A DNA stretch of 64,000 nt from Xiheicaenibacterium sp046351325 (lineage in GTDB: Bacteria; Myxococcota_A; Polyangia; Polyangiales; Polyangiaceae). The translations under genes and the position numbers were made by a program. This document shows positions 57,860 to 64,000 of the stretch, piece by piece (within the stretch, counting starts at the first letter, position 1; every line of letters begins with the position of its first letter). The notes below the pieces were generated by a model, which was not told the origin of the DNA, searched no databases, and was given only the letters and a program-made list of their open reading frames with translations. The stretch is taken from positions 682,001-746,000 of the forward strand of contig JAXLYR010000003.1 of the NCBI GenBank assembly GCA_046351325.1, written 5' to 3'.

Positions 57860-58855
57860 TCACGGAAGAATGGGATAGTCCGCGACGGATCGCACGTAAA
57901 TTTCCTCGTATTTGATGAGCGGCATCGCAGGCGGGGTGAACAAACCAAAGACACCTTCGACATAGTCGAAGTCAGTGATGTTGTTCGCCACGAGGTTGGA
58001 AAACACCGCGGAAGGCAGGAAGAACGGGCTCATGCTTGTGACGGTCGTGATGTCGCCGTTCGGCGCCATCCCCGTCTTCCACAGCGCGAAGGTCTTGTCC
58101 GGGTTATTGGGGTTACCGCTCACGTCATCCACGTGGACGAACACAGGCCCGACGGTGTCCTCGTAGAAGCTCACCGTGAGGGCGTCCAACGTCACGACGA
58201 GCGGCGTCAGGTTGCCTGTCCCAACCTTCTTCGCGCAGCCTGGCAGCGCTGGCGTGACCAGGAATTGCAGCTCGTTCTTGCCGTCCGCGGTGTCGCGAAA
58301 CGCCGAGGCGTAGAGGTTGACCTGATCGCCGACTGCCAACCCCACGAAGTAGCTCGAGACCGACGGCGCGACGCCGACGCGCAAGCTCTGGTGGGTCGCC
58401 GCTGCAAGGGTTGGATAGCTCTCCAAAGATTGAACGAAGAACTGGCAGGCCTCGCCTGCGACGCAGCCGTTCTTGGAGACGGCGGAGACGTACACGCCAG
58501 GGACCCAAGCCTCCGCGGGGAAGGGCGGGTTGTCGGACCAGATCGCCGATAGCGTCTTCGTCGGCGAGCCGATCGGCTGCGAATCACACGTGGGCCACCC
58601 GGGGCCCGACCCGCCCTCGGCGAAGCCACCCGCGCCGCCGCCACCATCGGTCACGCCGCCGCCACCACCATCAGCGATGCCGCCAGCGCCGCCGCTCGTC
58701 GCGACGGTGCCCCCACTGCCGCCGGTCGACGGGCCAGCGCCCGAGCCACCGCCGCCGGCAGCGCCGCTCGCCTGGCCGCCCCCGCCGACCTCGATTTCCC
58801 CGCCGCCCACACATCCCGCAAGAACCAGCCCAACGACGACCGAAGCAAGGCGCAT
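57860..58855 (-). CDS. Gly-rich surface lipoprotein, unknown
   Basis: The 331-residue protein has a lipobox (LVLAGC, residue 15), a long Gly/Ser/Ala linker with many GGSGG runs and a beta-rich domain of ~230 residues with a Cys pair (NGCVAGEAC) and aromatic strands. It resembles other surface lipoproteins of Polyangiales with a flexible tether. No family or active site is recognised. It is the first gene of the minus-strand region beyond the TonB-like gene, separated by 110 bp. Confidence 0.8.
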   Translation of the reverse strand: MRLASVVVGLVLAGCVGGGEIEVGGGGQASGAAGGGGSGAGPSTGGSGGTVATSGGAGGIADGGGGGVTDGGGGAGGFAEGGSGPGWPTCDSQPIGSPTKTLSAIWSDNPPFPAEAWVPGVYVSAVSKNGCVAGEACQFFVQSLESYPTLAAATHQSLRVGVAPSVSSYFVGLAVGDQVNLYASAFRDTADGKNELQFLVTPALPGCAKKVGTGNLTPLVVTLDALTVSFYEDTVGPVFVHVDDVSGNPNNPDKTFALWKTGMAPNGDITTVTSMSPFFLPSAVFSNLVANNITDFDYVEGVFGLFTPPAMPLIKYEEIYVRSVADYPILP

Positions 58856-59058
58856 ATCAACACCCTAATACGAGGGCTGTCTCTTGCGTAGAGCCGTCGC
58901 GACGTCGCGCTGGTGCTACGAACCGCAGGTTCGTCACCGAAATGTGTCCGAGCTGCGCGGTCAGACGCGGCCGATCGCATGGGTTCGACCAGGCCCTTCA
59001 CTCGCGCGCTCCAGCGCGGGGCCTGGGCGAACCCCCAGCGAACGTAGGACCGGCAGCG

Positions 59059-60063
59059 CTAAGGCTTCGGGTGGTCGAGCACGAACGTGATCATGAAGGG
59101 TGTCGCGGCGTCAGGCGGCCACCGATGGTCCATGCCCTCGAAGGTCGCGCCCACGACGTCCGCGCCGCTCGTGCACCCCGAGTACGAGTCCACGACCGCG
59201 TTGAAGGCGCCGACTGGCATCGACTGGGACGACGGCGTGGGATCGCAGCCGTTGTTTTGGACCCAAAGCGAGATCGTCTCGTCGAACGAATAGGGCGTAA
59301 GCGGCCCGTTCGGGTTGAGGCTACCGTCATAAGGCACCACGGGGTCAGCGTCCCCGTGGGCGTGCAGCATCGCGACAGGCGCTTGCGGATCGACCACGTA
59401 TTCGGGGTAATCCTGATTGGTTCCCCCAACGGAGCCCGAAGAACACGCCGCCGACGCGACGAGGTCGGGCGCGTCAGCAGCCAATCGATGCACGAGGGAG
59501 CAGCCATTCGAGAAGCCAGTCGGGTGAACGCGATTCGGATCGATGTTCAATCCGGCCTCGAGCACTAGAACTATATCGCGGAAGAACTCGACGTCGCTCG
59601 GGCGAGCCGGGTTGATACAGCACCACCCGGCGTTCCAGTTCGCGCTGTCACCGTCATTGTCGGTAGCGTTCTGTCCATTGGGCACGACGAAGATGAAGTT
59701 CTCCGACTCGGAGAGCGCGCGAATGTCGGCCCGCGAGCTGTAACCCTGGTCGGCGCTCGAGCCCGCGCCGTGGAAGAAGAACACGACCGGCACGGCCGAA
59801 GCTCCAGTGTAAGCGACAGGAATGTGCACGATGAAGTGCCGATTCTGCCCACCGGATTGAATGGTAATGTCGTGGCGCCCCGGCGTCGTGGGGATGTCGA
59901 CCGGCGCAGCGCCGCCCGCTCCACCCTGTTCCATCACCCCCCCGTCGGCCCCGGCGCCACCAGCGCCCCCTCCGCCGTTGTTGTCGTGACCCTTCTTGCA
60001 AGCAGTCGAGCCGCCGAGCGCGAACCAACCGACGACCAGCCACACCCCGACCCTACCCCTCAT
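59059..60063 (-). CDS. PHB-depolymerase-type esterase lipoprotein
   Basis: The 334-residue protein has a lipobox (ALGGSTAC, residue 22), a Gly-rich linker and an alpha/beta hydrolase domain. HGAGSSADQG marks the oxyanion area, TGFSNGCSL holds the nucleophile serine (near 190), HGDADPVVPY holds the Asp and MDHRWPP the His. This matches the polyhydroxybutyrate depolymerase / feruloyl esterase-like LpqC group of secreted esterases. It could attack polyesters or acyl groups on plant or prey polymers. GGGG is 4 bases upstream of the ATG. It is divergent from the radical SAM gene. Confidence 0.9.
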   Translation of the reverse strand: MRGRVGVWLVVGWFALGGSTACKKGHDNNGGGGAGGAGADGGVMEQGGAGGAAPVDIPTTPGRHDITIQSGGQNRHFIVHIPVAYTGASAVPVVFFFHGAGSSADQGYSSRADIRALSESENFIFVVPNGQNATDNDGDSANWNAGWCCINPARPSDVEFFRDIVLVLEAGLNIDPNRVHPTGFSNGCSLVHRLAADAPDLVASAACSSGSVGGTNQDYPEYVVDPQAPVAMLHAHGDADPVVPYDGSLNPNGPLTPYSFDETISLWVQNNGCDPTPSSQSMPVGAFNAVVDSYSGCTSGADVVGATFEGMDHRWPPDAATPFMITFVLDHPKP

Positions 60064-60228
60064 GCGTCCCCCCCTTTGCAGCGAACTCGCCCGAGCTCAC
60101 CCGAGCAGATCGCCAAAACGCCAGCATCGAATGCATCGACACTTCGGTAAAGGCTCGGGTGAAAAGGTCCTGGCGCGGGGCCGGCGGCCCAGCAAGAATG
60201 CGGTCGCGAGCAGTCGCTGGGGGCGCCG

Positions 60229-61800
60229 ATGAAGAAAGTCCTCTTCGTGGTCAAGGAGATCGAGGGCGCCGAACCGCTCGGGCCGCTCTACGTCGCCGCT
60301 TGCCTGCGAGAGGCTGGCCACGTGTGCAAATTCGTGGGCACCCGCGGCAATGACGTCCTCGAGGAGGTCGCGGCCTTCGACCCGGACGTCGTCGCGTACG
60401 GCCCGACGACTGGCTTGCATCGCTATTATCTCGGCCTCAACGCCCATATCAAAGAGCGGCATCCGCGGGTCCTTTCCCTGATGGGTGGGCCGCACGCGAC
60501 GTACTTTCCCGACGTCATCTTCACGCCGGGCATCGACGTCGTCTGCCGCGGTGAGGGTGAGGACGCCGCCGTCGAGCTCCTCGCGGCGCTCGACGCAGGG
60601 CGCGACCACACTCGCATCTTGGACCTTTGGGTCAAGCACGAGGGCAAGGTCTACAAGAACGGCCCGCGCCCATTGCGCCGCGACCTCGACGCCATCCCGT
60701 TCCCCGCGCGCGACCTCCTTTATGCGTACGACGATCGGCTGCGCATGCGCCCGCTCAAGTCGTTCACGACGAACCGCGGCTGCCCATTCCCGTGCAGCTA
60801 TTGCTTCAATCCGTCGCTGACAGAACACTACGGTTCGAGCTGGGCGAAGGTGCGCATCCGCAGCCCCGAGAACGTCGTCGCCGAGATCCTCGCGGTCCGG
60901 GCGCGCGGCCCGCTCCAGGTCGTCGGCTTCCGCGAGAGCATCTTCGTCTATAATGCAAAGTGGCTTCGTGAGTTCGGTGAGCTCTACCGGAGAGAGGTGG
61001 GCTTACCCTATTATTGCCATCTCCGGGCGGACCTACTCACCGAGGAGATGGTCGACCTGCTCGCGTGGTCGGGCTGTCACACGGTCAACCTCGGCATCGA
61101 GACCGCGGACGAGCGGCTCGCCAACGAGGTCCTGAAGCGCAAGATCAAGATGCAGCGCTTGGTCGCGGGCGTCAGGATGTTGAAGAAGGCGGGTATCGTC
61201 GTCTTCGCTGACAATATCCTAGGTATACCGGGCGGCACCCTCGAGGACGACTTCAAGACGTTGCAGATGAACATCGACCTCGACGTCGACTACGCGGCTG
61301 CCACGCTGTGCACGCCCTATCCAGGTACGGGTATCGCTGAATACGCTGTCAAGAATGGCTACTTCAGCGGCGACTTCGAGCTCATCGACGACAGCTATTA
61401 CACCGAGTCGGTCATCGACTTCCCCTCGCAGTCCATCAAGCGCCAGACCGAGAATCTGCACAAGCTGTTCGCGGTGACGGCCGCGCTCCCGTGGCTCATG
61501 CCGATAACGAAGCAGCTCGTCAAGCTGCCGCCCAACGACTACTTCTACGCGCTCTTCCGTTCTTGGTACCTCATCTGTCACATGACAGACGTCATGCCGC
61601 GCCGCCCCGATCTGCGGCAATTGCGCGAGAGCGTCTTGTCGATCTTCGGCGTCTACAAAGGCGTCGACCCCAACTGGCACTCTCCGCCGCGGCCCGAGTG
61701 GCTGCCGACGGTCGAGTCCGACGCTGCCGATCAAGAGACCGTCAAGCTGCGTCGCTCGAGCAACAAGCCTACAGCACAGGAGCCCACCGATGTTCGCTGA
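60229..61800 (+). CDS. B12-binding radical SAM protein
   Basis: The 523-residue protein has an N-terminal cobalamin-binding-like Rossmann domain (VLFVVKEIEGAEPLGPLYVAA, then VVAYGPTT and LSLMGGPHATYFPD) and a radical SAM core with CPFPCSYCFN near residue 185 and GIETADERLANEVLK near 290, plus a C-terminal helical part. B12-binding radical SAM enzymes methylate or rearrange unreactive carbons. Its substrate is unknown and no biosynthetic cluster surrounds it. The next gene starts inside its end (11-bp overlap), so translation is coupled. Confidence 0.93.
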   Translation: MKKVLFVVKEIEGAEPLGPLYVAACLREAGHVCKFVGTRGNDVLEEVAAFDPDVVAYGPTTGLHRYYLGLNAHIKERHPRVLSLMGGPHATYFPDVIFTPGIDVVCRGEGEDAAVELLAALDAGRDHTRILDLWVKHEGKVYKNGPRPLRRDLDAIPFPARDLLYAYDDRLRMRPLKSFTTNRGCPFPCSYCFNPSLTEHYGSSWAKVRIRSPENVVAEILAVRARGPLQVVGFRESIFVYNAKWLREFGELYRREVGLPYYCHLRADLLTEEMVDLLAWSGCHTVNLGIETADERLANEVLKRKIKMQRLVAGVRMLKKAGIVVFADNILGIPGGTLEDDFKTLQMNIDLDVDYAAATLCTPYPGTGIAEYAVKNGYFSGDFELIDDSYYTESVIDFPSQSIKRQTENLHKLFAVTAALPWLMPITKQLVKLPPNDYFYALFRSWYLICHMTDVMPRRPDLRQLRESVLSIFGVYKGVDPNWHSPPRPEWLPTVESDAADQETVKLRRSSNKPTAQEPTDVR

Positions 61801-62179
61801 CAGCAAGAAGGTCGACTCTCGCCGCACGAAGCGGCGACTCAAGGCAGCGGCGTCGATCCTCGTCGCGCTCGCCGCCGGCACCTTCCTCGCTTGTCGCCGC
61901 GACGACACGCAAGACCCCGCGCCGAAGCCTTCGGCCGCGCCTCAGCCAAACTCGGCAGCGCCCCACGCGTCCGCCGACAGCTCCAGCGCGACCTCGGCCG
62001 CGGCGCCGGATTCCGCGCAGGCGACCGCGCCGACGGGGTCAGCCATCGTGCCCTCGTCCACGACCTCGGCCCTCGTCGCGGCCAGTTCCAAACCCCAACC
62101 CCCGCCGAAGGCCGCGCCGACAGTCGACAAGAAAGAGCACCGCAAGGGCATGCCTGTACCCGACAATCTGCTCGAATAG
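61790..62179 (+). CDS. Short Ser/Ala/Pro-rich lipoprotein
   Basis: The 129-residue protein has a basic start, a hydrophobic stretch (AASILVALAAGTFLAC) with a lipobox Cys near residue 35, and a long Pro/Ser/Ala low-complexity tail ending in a basic patch (KKEHRKGM). It overlaps the radical SAM gene by 11 bases. It has no folded domain I can name and may simply be a surface tether or a partner processed by other proteins. Function is unknown. Confidence 0.75.
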   Translation: MFADSKKVDSRRTKRRLKAAASILVALAAGTFLACRRDDTQDPAPKPSAAPQPNSAAPHASADSSSATSAAAPDSAQATAPTGSAIVPSSTTSALVAASSKPQPPPKAAPTVDKKEHRKGMPVPDNLLE

Positions 62180-62204
62180 TCGGTTTGCTCGAGGCGTAAG
62201 CGGT

Positions 62205-63218
62205 CTATTGGGATCTTCTGCGGACTTTGCCCTGAGCCTCGATGGTCGCTCCCTCGCCGACAAGGGCGCCGATGACATTGAGCTCCGCCTGTGGACCGAC
62301 GTAGATACCAGTCGTGGGCGCGACGTCGTTCAGCTTCTGTAGCTTCGAGTCGTATGTCCCACCCATCAGCGTCAACGTGCCATTGACGAGGTTGATGAGG
62401 GGCACATGCGAGTTTGCGAGCACTTCCTCGAAGAGGACGTTTGCGCCGCCGTCGAGCCGCGCGCACTCGCTCGGCCCTTTGCCTTTGTCCCACGTCACCG
62501 AGCCTGGCTCGCACTCCAGCCAACCAGCCTTCATGGTCACGTCAGCGCTCGTGATCTCCAGTCCGATCTCACCCTGTAAGGTCGTCGACTCGATGCGAAC
62601 GACAGAGCCGACGCCGATCTTCGAGGCGACTGTGCCCCAATAGGAACCTCCGTGGATGGTCACGTGGCCACCGTCCACGACGAGCGCGATGGTCGCGCCG
62701 CTGACGCGCACGTTCTCGAGCGTCACGCGGCCGCGGCCGATGCGGATACCGCCACCCATCACGCGGACGTCCACGAGGTGCACGCAGTCGCCGAGCTCCA
62801 GCCATTCGCCGTGCTCGAGCTCGAAGGTGGAGTCATTGACCCAACCACCGGGCTCGACGCGAAAGCCACTGTCGGTCTCGACTGCGTCCGACTGCTCTTG
62901 CGCCCGCGCGCACTTCTTCGGTGAGATTGGCCGCGAGAAGTCGAGCGGCGGCGCAGGGGCGACGGCGGCGGTAGTCCCGCTCGCGCCGCCTGAAGACCCG
63001 CTGCCGCCGACGGGTGCGGGCGACGCCGCAGGGGCCGAGCGTGCGCCGGAGCCGACACCAAACAGGACGGGTCGCTCGGACGACCCCGGCCATTGCGCGG
63101 TCGAGTGGTTGGCGAAGAAGCTGTCGATGTCCTGGAGCGCCGTGTAGCAACCCGAGGTTGCCGTGGCGACGACGATCGCCGAGAGCCGACACACGACACC
63201 GAGGGAGAGGGCGCGCAT
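62205..63218 (-). CDS. Lipoprotein with right-handed beta-helix-like domain
   Basis: The 337-residue protein has a signal with a lipobox-like ATSGC near residue 24, a Gly/Ala linker, and from about residue 130 repeated short strands (VRVMGGGIRIGRGRVTLENVRVSGATIAL) typical of parallel beta-helix (pectate-lyase-like) domains. Catalytic residues are not obvious, so binding rather than cleavage is as likely. It converges with the short lipoprotein at a 25-bp gap. Function is inferred. Confidence 0.75.
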   Translation of the reverse strand: MRALSLGVVCRLSAIVVATATSGCYTALQDIDSFFANHSTAQWPGSSERPVLFGVGSGARSAPAASPAPVGGSGSSGGASGTTAAVAPAPPLDFSRPISPKKCARAQEQSDAVETDSGFRVEPGGWVNDSTFELEHGEWLELGDCVHLVDVRVMGGGIRIGRGRVTLENVRVSGATIALVVDGGHVTIHGGSYWGTVASKIGVGSVVRIESTTLQGEIGLEITSADVTMKAGWLECEPGSVTWDKGKGPSECARLDGGANVLFEEVLANSHVPLINLVNGTLTLMGGTYDSKLQKLNDVAPTTGIYVGPQAELNVIGALVGEGATIEAQGKVRRRSQ

Positions 63219-63329
63219 GAGCCCTCAGCATCGGTCGCCGAGCCCCGCTGTGCAAGGGATGTCGCGAACGAATCGACCGAAATACTCAGCGCGTTGACTA
63301 AATCGACGTAAAAGTAACCGCGTTGCGTC

Positions 63330-63491
63330 TCACTTCTTCCATTCCACGGTGAGCTTCTCGTCAGGCATCTTGGCCAGCGCCAGCGCGGCGAACGTCTTCA
63401 GCTCTTCTTTGCAGCAGTCGATCGTCTTTGCCTGGTCGATACGGGCCATCAGATCGGCGACGAACTCACGGACAGTGATCTCTCGTTTCAT
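63330..63491 (-). CDS. Small 53-residue protein
   Basis: The ATG at 63491 has GGAGG five bases upstream, a strong signal for a real gene. The protein (MKREITVREFVADLMARID, then DCCKEELKTFAAL) is a helical cytosolic protein with a vicinal Cys pair. It follows the phosphatase-like gene by 29 bp, so both are likely one transcript. The family is unknown. Confidence 0.7.
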   Translation of the reverse strand: MKREITVREFVADLMARIDQAKTIDCCKEELKTFAALALAKMPDEKLTVEWKK

Positions 63492-63520
63492 GGTGTCCTC
63501 CAATCGAGAGACGCGATGAG

Positions 63521-63952
63521 CTAAGCGCCCATAGCGTCGAAGTAGCGATACCACTTGGGCTCGTGCCAATCCTGGCGCTTCAAGTCCGCGCGCAGCGCAG
63601 CGGCGTCCTCGTGCAGCTCGCGCACGCGATGAACGTGCGCCATCGCCGACGCCTTCACGTTACCGGCACAATGCAGGAGCACCCGCTTGCCCGCGAAAGC
63701 ACGTAGCGCACCCGACACGAGCGCGAAGTGCCCAGGCTCGAGGGCCGTGCAGTCGACGGGCGCGTGGATATAGAGCAGCCCCTCCGCGAGCACGTGGGTC
63801 GCCTCGTCTGCCAAGTAATTCCTGGCGCTCGGCGTGGAGATGTTCACGACGGCGTCGAAGCCGGCGGCCCGCAGAGCCGCAAAATCGCTGGCGGCGGGCT
63901 GACCGGCGGTGGTGAGCAACGGCGTCTCGCGGCGAGCCTGGGGAAGGTCCAT
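63521..63952 (-). CDS. DUF442-type phosphatase-like protein
   Basis: The 143-residue protein has the DUF442/dual-specificity-like layout, with GQPAASDFAALRAAGFDAVVNIS near the start and the P-loop VLLHCAGNVKAS near residue 96. The Cys is present, but the loop Arg is replaced by Lys, so activity against phosphate esters may be reduced. Related proteins occur with sulfur and redox genes. The small gene downstream (29 bp) is probably co-transcribed. The start ATG at 63952 has no strong Shine-Dalgarno. Confidence 0.83.
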   Translation of the reverse strand: MDLPQARRETPLLTTAGQPAASDFAALRAAGFDAVVNISTPSARNYLADEATHVLAEGLLYIHAPVDCTALEPGHFALVSGALRAFAGKRVLLHCAGNVKASAMAHVHRVRELHEDAAALRADLKRQDWHEPKWYRYFDAMGA

Positions 63953-64000
63953 CGGTGGTTGGTGAGAGCCAACCCCCGCTCGGAAGGGTTCGCGACCTCA

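Noticed and set aside
58884..59090. Short open frame between the Gly-rich lipoprotein and the esterase
   Set aside because: It has no ribosome binding site, Arg-rich random composition and runs into the esterase 3' end on the other strand.

Overview
The window is high-GC DNA with very dense gene packing. It has many short secreted lipoproteins whose first mature residues are Gly/Ser-rich (GGSGG-type linkers) or Pro/Ala-rich. It also has a eukaryote-like Ser/Thr kinase, VIT/VWA and PilZ proteins, and many heme-c lipoproteins. This combination suggests a myxobacterium of the Polyangiales type (Myxococcota). That is an inference from style and gene content; no rRNA or other marker fixes the taxon.

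Layout. 1-4.6 kb: the 3' part of a type VI secretion VgrG spike gene cut by the window edge, followed by two unrecognised genes that may be its adaptor and cargo. 4.6-7.5 kb: a divergent-facing VIT/VWA protein. 7.6-10.2 kb: an AmrS-type radical SAM enzyme and a cytochrome P450. 10.2-10.9 kb: a small lipoprotein and a tRNA-Arg/tRNA-Lys transcription unit with its own promoter and terminator. 10.9-15.5 kb: hypothetical genes, a membrane-anchored Ser/Thr kinase, an alpha/beta hydrolase and a pentapeptide-repeat protein. 15.6-19.6 kb: a Lon-like ATP-dependent protease and a DUF47/PiT phosphate transport pair. 19.7-26.2 kb: an LDLa lipoprotein, an APC permease, a lipoprotein, then rseP, rsmB and a NUDIX hydrolase. 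26.2-31.7 kb: an EF-hand repeat protein, a membrane protein with RanBP2-type zinc fingers, a HAD hydrolase, a TerB-like protein and glyS. 31.7-34.9 kb: envelope proteins. 35-37.2 kb: a KimA-like APC transporter. 37.3-39.5 kb: a berberine-bridge-type flavoenzyme translationally coupled to a DAPG-hydrolase-like gene, both frameshifted in this sequence. 39.5-49.2 kb: a two-armed cluster of secreted heme-c lipoproteins around a divergent promoter. 49.2-54.5 kb: a TPP enzyme, an M17 N-domain protein, a MATE exporter, an aminotransferase and a secreted protein. 54.9-57.7 kb: a double-PilZ protein, a strong intrinsic terminator and a large Ala/Pro-rich membrane protein. 57.9-64 kb: lipoproteins, a PHB-depolymerase-type esterase, a B12-binding radical SAM protein and a phosphatase-like protein.

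Most genes form short co-directional groups with ATGA, GTGGCTGA or TTGA stop/start overlaps, so translational coupling looks common. The cluster at 40.5-49.2 kb is the best candidate for an undescribed system. It carries two CxxCH lipoproteins and an unusual lipoprotein on one arm, and a beta-propeller/MauG-like di-heme protein with two coupled secreted partners on the other, with a 17-bp palindrome between the arms. No CRISPR array, insertion sequence, rRNA or replication origin was seen.
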